DNA from: Streptomyces varsoviensis
GTDB lineage: Bacteria; Actinomycetota; Actinomycetes; Streptomycetales; Streptomycetaceae
Assembly (NCBI RefSeq): GCF_000718635.1
Contig: NZ_JOBF01000040.1
Coordinates: 1 to 35,383 of the forward strand
Direction: 5' to 3'
Length of the DNA stretch: 35,383 bases
Shown here: in pieces, positions 7,480 through 14,530 of the stretch
How the letters are laid out: the number at the start of each line of letters is the position of its first letter
Numbering within the stretch: position 1 is the stretch's first letter
Made by a program: the position numbers and the translations under genes
The notes under the pieces: generated by a model
What the model saw: only the letters and a program-made list of their open reading frames with translations
The model's database searches: none
Told to the model about the DNA's origin: nothing

Positions 7480-7872
7480 GTGACCGCACGCCGTCCGCTG
7501 CTGACCGCCGCTGCCGCGGGCTCGCTGCTGTGCGCGTTGTGGTTCGTACCGTCCGCGAAGGCGACGGCCGAGCACACCACCCCCACCCAGCACAGCCACC
7601 GCTCCGCCACCACCGTCCCCGCCTCCGACTCCGATTCCAAGAGGCCGCTCGACACCGCCCAATCCGCCCAGTCCGCCCAATCCACCTCCAAGACCTCGCT
7701 CGACGCCGCCCGGCCCGCCTCCATGGAGCAGGCGAGCGACGAGCTGGCCCTCGCCGACACCGGCAGCGTCGACACCACCCCGTATCTGGTCGGCGGGATC
7801 GGCTTCCTCGGCCTCGGGGGCGCGCTGGTCACGACGGCCGTACGCCGTACGCGCGCGTCGGACGGGTACTGA
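7480..7872 (+). CDS. LADTG sortase-anchored cell-wall protein
   Basis: The 130-residue protein has a signal peptide (TARRPLLTAAAAGSLLCALW, cleavage after PSAKA near 28), a Ser/Thr/Gln-rich disordered wall-spanning region with QSA repeats (about 58-70), and a C-terminal sorting signal: LADTG at 91-95, a hydrophobic stretch (YLVGGIGFLGLGGALVTTAV) and a basic tail RRTRASDGY. LAxTG is the recognition motif of class E sortases, which in Streptomyces anchor chaplins, so this is a likely SrtE substrate. The GTG at 7480 is chosen for AAGGGGG 9 bases upstream and because the signal peptide begins there. No sortase gene is in the window. Its exposed domain is too short to suggest a function. Confidence 0.85.
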   Translation: MTARRPLLTAAAAGSLLCALWFVPSAKATAEHTTPTQHSHRSATTVPASDSDSKRPLDTAQSAQSAQSTSKTSLDAARPASMEQASDELALADTGSVDTTPYLVGGIGFLGLGGALVTTAVRRTRASDGY

Positions 7873-7970
7873 ACCGGCCCGGCTCACACGGCTTTTCCGG
7901 GGCACCAGGCCGGGTTTCCGGGTTCACCCGCACCCCACGTTTCCCAGAGTTTCCCTGGTTCTCCAGCACC

Positions 7971-8004
7971 GAGCGGGTTACGGGCCCCGGCCCGTAACCC
8001 GCTC
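7971..8004. terminator. Bidirectional terminator between LADTG gene and hutH
   Basis: GAGCGGGTTACGGGCC at 7971-7986 pairs perfectly with 7989-8004 across a 2-base centre, giving a 34-base near-perfect palindrome between convergent genes. Confidence 0.85.
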
Positions 8005-8011
8005 TCGTGTG

Positions 8012-8073
8012 TGCCTCCTAGACCAGAGGCCCCGTCACCGCCTTTGCCTCCTAGGCCAGCGGCCCCGTCACCG
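8012..8073 (-). repeat. 33-bp tandem duplication of the hutH stop region
   Basis: TGCCTCCTAG(A/G)CCAG(A/C)GGCCCCGTCACCG occurs at 8012 and 8045, period 33 (11 codons). The second copy contains the actual stop of hutH (VTGPLA then TAG on the minus strand); the first would code VTGPLV then TAG. The gene end has been duplicated without changing the protein. Confidence 0.88.
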
Positions 8074-9595
8074 TCTCGGCCGCCTCCGTGAGCTTTCCGG
8101 ACCGTACGAACTCGTGCGCGGCCGCCAGGTCCGGCGCGAGGAAACGGTCCTCCCCCGGGCCCTCGACCCCCGCCGCCCGTACGGCCTTCAGCACGGCCTG
8201 CGTCGCGGGCGCCGGCGTGAGCCCAGTGCGCAGTTCGATGGCGCGGGTGGCGGCGACCAGTTCGACGGCGATGATCCGGGCGAGATTGTCCACGGCCGTA
8301 CGGAGCTTGCGCGCGGCCGACCAGCCCATGGAGACGTGGTCCTCCTGCATCGCGGAGGACGGGATGGAGTCCACGGAGGCCGGTACGGCCAGCCGCTTCA
8401 ACTCGCTGACCAGGGCCGCCTGCGTGTACTGAGCGATCATCAGACCGGAGTCCACGCCCGCGTCGCCCGCGAGGAACGGCGGAAGGCCGTGCGAACGGTT
8501 CCGGTCGAGCAGCCGGTCGGTACGGCGTTCGGCGATCGAACCGAGATCGGCGGCGGCGACGGCGAGGAAGTCCAGGACGTACGCGACCGGCGCGCCGTGG
8601 AAGTTGCCGTTGGACTCGACCCGGCCGTCGGGCAGCACGACGGGATTGTCGACGGCGGCGGCGAGTTCGCGGTCGGCGACGAGCCGGGCGTGGTCCAGGG
8701 TGTCCCGGCCGGCGCCCGCGACCTGCGGGGCGCAGCGGATCGAGTACGCGTCCTGGACGCGCGGCGTGTCGTCCTGCTGATGCCCGGTCAGCCCCGAACC
8801 GGCAAGGACCGCGCGCATGTTGGCGGCCGAGGCGGCCTGGCCGGGGTGCGGGCGGATGGCGTGCAGCTCGGCGGCGAGCACCTTGTCGGTGCCGAGCAGC
8901 GCCTCCATGGAGAGCGCCGCGGTGATGTCCGCGGAGGTGAACAGCCGCGCCAGGTCGGCGCAGGCCATCACCAGCATGCCGAGCATGCCATCGGTCCCGT
9001 TGAGCAGCGCGAGCCCCTCCTTCTCGCGCAGTTCGACGGGGGCGATGCCGTGCTCGGCGAGGAGTTCGGCGGCGGGCCGCACCTCGCCGTCGGGGCCCTC
9101 CGCCTCGCCCTCGCCCATCAGCGTCAGGGCGCAGTGCGAGAGCGGCGCGAGGTCGCCGGAGCAGCCGAGCGAACCGTACTCGTGCACCACGGGCGTGATC
9201 CCGGCGTTGAGGATCGCGGCCATCGTCTCGACGACCAGGGGGCGTACGCCCGTACGGCCGGAGGCGACGGTCTTCAGCCGCAGGAACATCAGGGCCCGCA
9301 CGACCTCGCGCTCCACGCGCGGCCCCATGCCGGCCGCGTGCGAGCGGACGATGTTGCGCTGGAGCTGGGCGCGCAGGTCGGGGCTGATGTGCCGGACCGC
9401 GAGCGCCCCGAAGCCGGTCGAGACGCCGTACACGGGGTCGGGCTTGGCCGCCAGGTCGTCGATGACCTGGCGGGCGGCGGCGACGGCGGCCAGCGCCTCG
9501 TCCGCCACCTCGATCCGGGCCGCGCCGCGCGCCACGTCGATCACGTCCTGAGCCGTCGTACCGGCGGCCCCCACCACCACAGTGTGCATATCCAT
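8051..9595 (-). CDS. hutH: Histidine ammonia-lyase
   Basis: This 514-residue cytosolic enzyme removes ammonia from L-histidine to give trans-urocanate, the first step of histidine use. The family pattern is complete: YGVSTGFG near 56-63, the cofactor segment GSLGCSGDLAPLSH near 141-154, NGTDGMLG, NPV and the QEDHVSMG segment. The MIO electrophile is normally made from Ala-Ser-Gly; here the tripeptide is Cys145-Ser146-Gly147, a variant I recall from other Streptomyces histidases. Two ATG codons are in frame (9595 and 9589); TAGGGT lies 8 bases before the first, with GGTGAC 18 bases further up, so the first is favoured. Other hut genes are absent nearby, which is normal for Streptomyces. Confidence 0.96.
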   Translation of the reverse strand: MDMHTVVVGAAGTTAQDVIDVARGAARIEVADEALAAVAAARQVIDDLAAKPDPVYGVSTGFGALAVRHISPDLRAQLQRNIVRSHAAGMGPRVEREVVRALMFLRLKTVASGRTGVRPLVVETMAAILNAGITPVVHEYGSLGCSGDLAPLSHCALTLMGEGEAEGPDGEVRPAAELLAEHGIAPVELREKEGLALLNGTDGMLGMLVMACADLARLFTSADITAALSMEALLGTDKVLAAELHAIRPHPGQAASAANMRAVLAGSGLTGHQQDDTPRVQDAYSIRCAPQVAGAGRDTLDHARLVADRELAAAVDNPVVLPDGRVESNGNFHGAPVAYVLDFLAVAAADLGSIAERRTDRLLDRNRSHGLPPFLAGDAGVDSGLMIAQYTQAALVSELKRLAVPASVDSIPSSAMQEDHVSMGWSAARKLRTAVDNLARIIAVELVAATRAIELRTGLTPAPATQAVLKAVRAAGVEGPGEDRFLAPDLAAAHEFVRSGKLTEAAETVTGPLA

Positions 9596-9603
9596 ATTCA
9601 GGC

Positions 9604-9633
9604 ACCCTAAAGACTGAATCGTCTACTGTCACC
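9604..9633 (-). promoter_or_regulatory. hutH promoter
   Basis: On the minus strand GGTGAC (9628-9633), an 18-base spacer and TAGGGT (9604-9609) form a good vegetative promoter, with the start codon 8 bases after the -10. Between the boxes lies a small dyad, AGAC-N6-GTCT, that could be an operator. Confidence 0.55.
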
Positions 9634-9973
9634 ATCCGTACGGAACCGGACGCGGCCCCTCGCCCGCCCTCCACCGACCGGCCTCCCCGCACGGGCCCCC
9701 TCGCCGCTCGTACGGGCCCCCTCGCTCGTACGCCCCCACTGTCCGTATGGAACCGAGGCCGGCCGCGCGCTGGGCGCCACCGCCCGTACGGGACCAAGCC
9801 CCGGCCACGCGCTGGCCGCCACCGCCCGTACGAACCGGCCGCGCGTACTTGTACGGGCCCCACCGCCCGTACGAACCGGACACGCGCTCCCGTACGGGCC
9901 CACCCCGCGTACGAATCGGCCGCGCGCTCCCCCACAGGGCCCCGCCGCCCGTACCAACCCACGACCCCCGCCC
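9634..9973. repeat. CGTACG-rich degenerate repeats between hutH and cdgE
   Basis: This region holds no gene. It has at least eight copies of a motif near CC(A/G)CCCGTACG(A/G)ACCGG followed by CCGCGCGCT-like sequence, at irregular spacings of roughly 30-60 bases. CGTACG is self-complementary. Open frames on both strands translate only to repeats of VRTGG or PPVRT type. A similar cluster occurs at 30527-30600. Confidence 0.7.
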
Positions 9974-11305
9974 TCATGGCCGTCGCCCCCGGAAGCGGCG
10001 GCGTTCGGCGGGGGCGCCCTCGCGCGGGGTGTCGGCCAGGCGTACGACCGGGTCGTCCGCGCCGCCCTCGCGCCCCGCCACCACCGGTTTCTCCGAGCGC
10101 GCGGCCTTCGCGCGGTACTGCGCCGCGTCCGCGAGCCGGAAGAGCCGGCGGGCGGTGCGTACGGGCCCGATGGGGTCGCCGGTGGAGGCGACGCCGCACG
10201 CGACGCCCTCGCCCAGCTCCAGCTCGCCCGCGCGGCGGCACAGCTCGTCGGCGACCCGTACCACCTCGTCCGCCGTGGGCCCCACCGACAGCAGGCAGAA
10301 CTCGTCCCCGCCGAGCCGCGCGGCCAGCGCGTCCGGGAGCATCGCGCCGCAGAGGGACAGCACCGAGCTGAAACGTTCCAGCAGGCTGTCGCCGACCGCG
10401 TGCCCCAGCGTGTCGTTGACCCGCTTCAGCCCGTTCAGATCGCAGACCAGCAGGCTCACCACCGCGCCGGTGCGGCGGTGCAGCTCCACCGCCTCGTCGA
10501 GCCGCGCGTCCACGGCGCGCCGGTTGGCGAGCCCCGTGAGCGGGTCCTCGAAGGCCAGCTTGCGGACCTCCTCCAACCGCTCGGTCTGCGCGATCCCGGC
10601 CGCGGCGACCGCCGCCAGTACGGTCGCGAAGTCCGCGTCCCGCCGGTCGAAGACCGGCTCGCCCACCGCCCGCGCCACATACAGCTCGCCCCAGGCGCGC
10701 CCGTGCAGCACGATCGGCGCGACCACGCAGCAGCCGCGCCCGCGCCGGCGCAGAATGTCGGCCCGGTAGTGACCGTACGGCCCGGAGGCCCGCGCGCCGC
10801 CGCCGTCCGCGACCTTCCGCGAACCGCTCCCCTCCCCGAGCCGGGCCGCGCCGCCGCCCTCCCCGGCCTGCCGCGGACTGTCACCCTCCGGGCCTTGCGG
10901 CGCGCCACCGCCACCCTCCGCGCCCCGCGGTGCGGCGCACCCGCCCAGCCGCGCGCCGTCGCCGTCCGCCGTCTCCACCCAGGCGTGCGGCTCGCCGCCG
11001 CTCGCCCACTGCTCGTGCAGGAACTCCGCGACCTCGGGGAAGTCGTGCACCGGGTACGACTCGTCCGCGGGGAACTCTTCCTCCCCCGCGGCCCGCACCC
11101 CGTCGTTCACCAGCACCCGCAGCCGCCCGCGGTCCCGCTCCCACACCGATACGGCCGCGAACGACCCGTCCAGCGCGCGCCGCGCCCCACGGGCCGCGGC
11201 GCGCACCGAATCGCGCGGAGTGTGCGCGGCCGCCATGGCCTGCGCCAACGCCACCACGGCGCGCAGCCGCCCACCGCCTCCGCCGCCGTCCCCGTCGACC
11301 GTCAC
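9974..11305 (-). CDS. cdgE: GAF-GGDEF diguanylate cyclase (CdgE-like)
   Basis: About 443 residues. An N-terminal GAF-type sensor domain (about 10-250) is followed by a GGDEF domain (about 265-410) with DPLTGLANRR, DLNGLKRVNDTLGHAVGD and an intact ARLGGDEF (about 330), so it can probably make cyclic di-GMP from two GTP. The inhibitory I-site RxxD that would sit before it is absent (MLPDA there). The GAF domain is split by about 65 residues of Gly/Ala/Glu-rich repeats (GAEGGGGAPQGPEGD, AGEGGGAARLGEGSG, ADGGGARASG). Position next to hutH matches S. coelicolor CdgE as I remember it. The start is uncertain: GTG at 11305 has GCGAGG 5 bases upstream; a TTG at 11368 and a GTG at 11335 are alternatives. 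It likely affects development through BldD. Confidence 0.9.
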   Translation of the reverse strand: MTVDGDGGGGGGRLRAVVALAQAMAAAHTPRDSVRAAARGARRALDGSFAAVSVWERDRGRLRVLVNDGVRAAGEEEFPADESYPVHDFPEVAEFLHEQWASGGEPHAWVETADGDGARLGGCAAPRGAEGGGGAPQGPEGDSPRQAGEGGGAARLGEGSGSRKVADGGGARASGPYGHYRADILRRRGRGCCVVAPIVLHGRAWGELYVARAVGEPVFDRRDADFATVLAAVAAAGIAQTERLEEVRKLAFEDPLTGLANRRAVDARLDEAVELHRRTGAVVSLLVCDLNGLKRVNDTLGHAVGDSLLERFSSVLSLCGAMLPDALAARLGGDEFCLLSVGPTADEVVRVADELCRRAGELELGEGVACGVASTGDPIGPVRTARRLFRLADAAQYRAKAARSEKPVVAGREGGADDPVVRLADTPREGAPAERRRFRGRRP

Positions 11306-11427
11306 GCTCGCCTCGCATTCCGTAACCGTGTGCACGCTCTGCACCCAGCGTAAGAATGCCGCCACCAATCCGCTTTACGGGGGTTTGGTCGTTTTTGTTG
11401 ATACTTAGGGGTTTTTGACGGCAGGGC
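11306..11427 (-). other. A+T-rich gap ahead of cdgE
   Basis: This short region is unusually T-rich for the window (GGGGGTTTGGTCGTTTTTG and GGGGTTTTTGACGG on the plus strand). It follows the crotonase stop and must contain the cdgE promoter; TACGCT on the minus strand at about 11346-11351 is the best -10. Confidence 0.4.
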
Positions 11428-12222
11428 TCAGACGCCGGGCCACTCGGGTCGCCGCTTCTCGTTGAAGGCCGCCACGCCCTCCGCCCGGTCCCCCGAGAAC
11501 GCCACCGAGCGCCAGGCCGCGTCCTCGACCTCCAGGCCGGTACGGAGATCCAGCCCGTGCCCGAGGCGCAGCGCGCGCTTGGCGGCCCGCAGGCCGACCG
11601 GGGAGTTGCGGGCGAACCCCGCCGCGAGCGCGAGCCCCGCCTCGCGGGCCTCGCCGTCCGCGACGAGCTGGTCCACGAGGCCGAGTTCCCGCGCCTCCTC
11701 GGCCGGCACCCGCCGCGCCGAGAAGATCAGCTCGGCGGCGCGCGCGGCGCCCACCCGCCGCGGCAGCAACTGGGTACCCCCGCCGCCCGGAATCACACCC
11801 ACCGACACCTCCGGCAGCCCCACCACGGCGCTCGCGTCGGCCACGATCACGTCGCACGACAGCGCCAGCTCGAACCCGCCGCCCAGCGCGAACCCCCGCA
11901 CCGCCGCCACCGTCGGCATCGGCAGCTCCAACACCCCGGTGTACGCGGCCCGCGACACCGGCCGCTGCCGCCCCAGCTCCGCGTCCGTGAGCGTGTTGCG
12001 CTCCTTGAGATCCGCCCCCACGCAGAACGCCCGCTCATGCGTCGAGGTCACCACCACCGCCCGTACGCCCTGATCCGCCGCGAGCGCGTCGGTCGCCTCC
12101 GCGATACGGCGGGCCATCTCGGCGGAGATGGCGTTCATGGCCTTGGGCCGGTCCAGCACCAACTCGGCGACGTGCCCGTGCCGACGGACGGCGATCCACT
12201 CGCCATAGCGCTGCTCATCCAT
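11428..12222 (-). CDS. Enoyl-CoA hydratase/isomerase (crotonase) family protein
   Basis: This 264-residue protein belongs to the crotonase superfamily and should act on an acyl-CoA in the cytosol, most simply hydrating an enoyl-CoA in beta-oxidation. The oxyanion-hole segments are FCVGADLKE (66-74) and ALGGGFELALSCD (112-124), and the two catalytic glutamates expected 20 residues apart are present as Glu118 (GGGFE) and Glu138 (GLPEVSVGVIPGGGGTQ), which argues for real hydratase activity. The ATG has GGAGGGG about 7 bases upstream. A 16-base palindrome just upstream of that (12240-12255) is a likely operator. It lies upstream of cdgE on the same strand with a 122-base gap. Confidence 0.93.
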   Translation of the reverse strand: MDEQRYGEWIAVRRHGHVAELVLDRPKAMNAISAEMARRIAEATDALAADQGVRAVVVTSTHERAFCVGADLKERNTLTDAELGRQRPVSRAAYTGVLELPMPTVAAVRGFALGGGFELALSCDVIVADASAVVGLPEVSVGVIPGGGGTQLLPRRVGAARAAELIFSARRVPAEEARELGLVDQLVADGEAREAGLALAAGFARNSPVGLRAAKRALRLGHGLDLRTGLEVEDAAWRSVAFSGDRAEGVAAFNEKRRPEWPGV

Positions 12223-12239
12223 GCCAAGCCCCTCCGGGA

Positions 12240-12255
12240 GTTAACGGCCGTAAAC
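12240..12255. promoter_or_regulatory. Palindromic operator ahead of crotonase gene
   Basis: GTTAACGGCCGTAAAC is a 16-base palindrome with a single mismatched pair, set 18 bases before the ATG and next to the ribosome site. Size and symmetry suit a TetR- or GntR-type dimer. The cognate regulator is unknown. Confidence 0.5.
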
Positions 12256-12403
12256 GTTCCCCCGGATCATCGCAGCCAACCAGCACCCCTGACCATGGCC
12301 CAGGCCCCCACGCTTCAGCGCCCCGCCCGCTCCGGGACCCCGACCGCGCACTCCGGGACTCCGTCCGGGCGCTCCGGTGCCCCGTCCCGCAAGACGCCCC
12401 GGC

Positions 12404-12961
12404 CTACCCGCGGCGCCGTGCGGCGACCGCGTCCGTGTAGAGCTCCCGCGTCAGGTCCTCGGCGCCGATACCCAGGTCGGCGAGGACGGCGCGAACAGCG
12501 TCGAGAGCCGAGGCGAGATCGCTCTGCTCGACGAGGGTTTCGATCTCCAGGAACGTCCCGTCGATCTCCGGTACGCGGACCAAAGTGGCCAGCATCCTTC
12601 GGCCGTGGGCCTCGAATTCGTAGTTCCGGCATCGTTTTTCGAAGCGAATGCATTCCTTGTGCCCCAGCCCGCGCAGAATGGCGTGCGCGGCATCGGCATT
12701 CTCGACCCGAGTCTCGTACTCGGGTTTCGAGCCGGACTCCGCGTCCACCTCCGCGCCCTTGAAGGTGAGAACGGTACGAGTTCCCTCCGCGCCGTGCACG
12801 GTCCGCACCCGCAGCTCCTCGCCGGCCTCTTCCAGCGAGCGGTCGGAGCGGTCGTAGTACGTATCCCGGTACACCTCGACCCGGGCCTCGGCCAGAGCGT
12901 CGAGCCGCCGCACGACTTCCTCGGGCGAGCGGACCCGCGCCTTCAATTCCGCCTCGATCAC
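12404..12961 (-). CDS. CYTH domain protein (class IV adenylate cyclase family)
   Basis: This 185-residue protein is almost all one CYTH domain, the tunnel fold that binds triphosphates with divalent metal. The signature ExExK is present at residues 3-7 (EAELK). Later conserved positions follow: YYDR, ELRVRT, LTFKG, EYETRV, FEKRCRNYEF, and FLEIETLV near 135. Members either cyclise ATP to cAMP (CyaB) or hydrolyse inorganic or thiamine triphosphate; the sequence cannot decide, though the best-known name for this subgroup is class IV adenylate cyclase. The GTG start has AGGGAG 8 bases upstream. It follows the XRE gene with a 19-base gap, so the two are probably one transcript. Confidence 0.88.
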   Translation of the reverse strand: MIEAELKARVRSPEEVVRRLDALAEARVEVYRDTYYDRSDRSLEEAGEELRVRTVHGAEGTRTVLTFKGAEVDAESGSKPEYETRVENADAAHAILRGLGHKECIRFEKRCRNYEFEAHGRRMLATLVRVPEIDGTFLEIETLVEQSDLASALDAVRAVLADLGIGAEDLTRELYTDAVAARRRG

Positions 12962-12980
12962 GGCCAGCTCCCTTTCCCGG

Positions 12981-13739
12981 TCACATCACGCGCCGCCCGC
13001 CATCGACAAGCGCCTCGAACATCCTGCGAAACCCCCGGTACAGAGGCCCGTGCGGCGTTTCCACAATCTTGTACGTCGCCGACTCGTGCCCCTCCCACCC
13101 CGCGTCGAAGACCCCGATGAACAGGGTGGAATCGGTGCGGATGAGCCGCCAGGTGGGCAGCGCGCGATATCGCCACACCCCGATCTCGTACGAGCCGGCC
13201 AGTTCCCGCAGCCGCGCCTCGGCCAGTCGGACACCCCCTGCCAGGGATTCGGCGGACTCGCCGATCTCGGCCGCTCGCCGAGCCAGCGCGTCGCTCTCCG
13301 GATCGAGCAGGGCGACCCGAACGCGGAGGCCCCGCCCGTCCGGCCGGTCGGGAAGACAGCAACGGAGAAGGCTGTCGTTCAGGCCGAACAGTCCGAGTCC
13401 GCGCACAGCCAGCACATCCAGTTCCCGCGCCTCACGAACCTGCGCCCGAATCTCCTCGGCCGCCGACTTCTGCGCCGCGTACACGCGCACCACTTCAGGA
13501 AAGGCAGAAAGCTCGAACCCCGCGCCACCGGAGCCCTTCTCCCGGCCGGCCGCCAGGCCGAGCAGGTAGCGGGCGCCGTCGGGCATATGGAGGCCGTCGG
13601 CGACGCGCTCATACACATCGAGGCGGGTCACCTCACGGCGCCGGTTGATGATTTCGTTGACGCGAGCCTGAGTCATTCCTACCGCGGTGGCGATTCTGGC
13701 CTGACTCGCACCCGTGTACTGCTGCGCGTACCGAAACAC
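12981..13739 (-). CDS. XRE-type helix-turn-helix regulator, N-terminus doubtful
   Basis: About 252 residues. An N-terminal HTH (SQARIATAVGMTQARVNEI, about 12-30) with the RRREVTRLDVYERVADGL extension is followed by a roughly 170-residue effector-like domain (FPEVVRVYAAQ, LDVLAVRGLGLFGLNDSLL, RVRVALLDPES, WRLIRTDSTLFIGVFDAGWEGHES, PHGPLYRGFRRMFE), a layout common in Streptomyces regulators of unknown ligand. The GTG at 13739 has no ribosome site and no leaderless promoter. The frame remains open upstream as LLATWLRPGAVFRY, which looks like real family sequence, up to a TGA at 13773-13775. So the true start may be lost, or a one-base frameshift may have cut the N-terminus. It probably forms an operon with the CYTH gene. 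Confidence 0.8.
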   Translation of the reverse strand: MFRYAQQYTGASQARIATAVGMTQARVNEIINRRREVTRLDVYERVADGLHMPDGARYLLGLAAGREKGSGGAGFELSAFPEVVRVYAAQKSAAEEIRAQVREARELDVLAVRGLGLFGLNDSLLRCCLPDRPDGRGLRVRVALLDPESDALARRAAEIGESAESLAGGVRLAEARLRELAGSYEIGVWRYRALPTWRLIRTDSTLFIGVFDAGWEGHESATYKIVETPHGPLYRGFRRMFEALVDGGRRVM

Positions 13740-13822
13740 GGCACCGGGGCGCAGCCACGTCGCGAGGAGCGCTCACGTGCCGAAGCCGAATTACGGCGTC
13801 CCCTCCAAGATGCGAACCCCCT

Positions 13823-13837
13823 ACGGGCCGGGCCCGT
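13823..13837. promoter_or_regulatory. Palindrome in the XRE divergent region
   Basis: ACGGGCC-G-GGCCCGT is a perfect 7-1-7 palindrome placed about 20 bases before the plus-strand start at 13857 and 84 bases from the XRE start. It is a candidate binding site for the XRE protein. Confidence 0.35.
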
Positions 13838-13856
13838 GCTCCGAGGAGCCGGGCCG

Positions 13857-14198
13857 ATGACGCCGCCGCGCCTTCGCCTGCTGCCTAGGCGCAGCCCGGA
13901 CGGAAAGCCGTGCTACTTGGTGCCTTCCGACGACGGCAGCGTGGGCACGCGGGCCGACCTGTTCGAGGAAGTCCAGTTGACCATGGCGTCCGAATTGCTC
14001 GGTCACGCGCCCGTACTGCTCGGGAACCCCAGGGCAGACGTCGCCGAACTGCGATTCCTGGCCAGTCGGTTGTGCGAGTCGTTGCGGGACACCGCGCGCC
14101 TTGCCGAGAGCCGGGGCGGGCGGCTCGACGCCTACGCGGACGGCGCCGCCGCTCTCGTGCCCGGGAACACGGCCGGCAGCGGACAGGAGCCGTCATGA
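13857..14198 (+). CDS. Small hypothetical protein divergent from XRE gene
   Basis: This 113-residue protein is cytosolic. A basic N-terminus (PPRLRLLPRRSPDGKPCYLV) is followed by an amphipathic helical part (RADVAELRFLASRLCESLRDTARLAESRGGRL) that could form a coiled coil or protein contact. I recognise no family. The ATG at 13857 has AGGAG 9 bases upstream. Its stop overlaps the start of the next gene by the ATGA arrangement, so the two are translationally coupled. Small coupled genes opposite an XRE regulator are a frequent Streptomyces arrangement, often regulated by that protein. Confidence 0.7.
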   Translation: MTPPRLRLLPRRSPDGKPCYLVPSDDGSVGTRADLFEEVQLTMASELLGHAPVLLGNPRADVAELRFLASRLCESLRDTARLAESRGGRLDAYADGAAALVPGNTAGSGQEPS

Positions 14199-14458
14199 CC
14201 GATTGGGCGATCGAACCCGCCCCGGGGCAGCGGCCGCGCCGCACCGAGGACGACCGGATCACGCTCGCTCTGCGGATCAGCGGGGGCGGGCGGTGCGTCG
14301 CCACCGCGGAGATGGTGCTGACCATGGCCGAGGCCGAACAGCTCCACGCCGGGTTGTGCCGGGCCCTCGACGGGAGCCCGCCGCCTCCGGGCGCGCCGGA
14401 CTGCCGCAGGGACGTGCAGGGCGGAGCCGTCACAGTGCGCGTCACCGGACGCGCGTAG
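14195..14458 (+). CDS. Small hypothetical protein coupled to the preceding gene
   Basis: This 87-residue protein begins MTDWAIEPAPGQ and contains a beta strand pair (DRITLALRISGGGRCVATAEMVL) and a helix (TMAEAEQLHAGLCRAL), then a short Pro-rich loop and a last strand (GAVTVRVTG). The ATG at 14195 overlaps the previous stop by one base pair step (ATGA) and has AGGAG 5 bases upstream. I see no known domain; the compact alpha/beta pattern suggests a small soluble fold. It may act with its upstream partner. Confidence 0.7.
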   Translation: MTDWAIEPAPGQRPRRTEDDRITLALRISGGGRCVATAEMVLTMAEAEQLHAGLCRALDGSPPPPGAPDCRRDVQGGAVTVRVTGRA

Positions 14459-14530
14459 CCGTCCGTCGCGGCCGCCTCCCCGGTGCGAAGCCGGGCCCCC
14501 GCCCGCCTAGGAAGGGGCCCTGCCCCTCCG

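Noticed and set aside
8012..8073. Direct repeat pair considered as a CRISPR or attachment site
   Set aside because: Only two units, no spacers, and one unit is coding; it is a tandem duplication of a gene end.
9596..9973. Search for a tRNA or attachment site between hutH and cdgE and in other gaps
   Set aside because: No cloverleaf-like sequence with a T-loop GTTCGA context and matching arms was found in any gap.
7884..10241. Open frame of 785 codons on the minus strand over hutH and its upstream region
   Set aside because: It lies in another frame of the clearly coding hutH, is almost all Arg, Gly, Ala and Pro, and crosses the CGTACG repeats. It is a GC-bias artefact.
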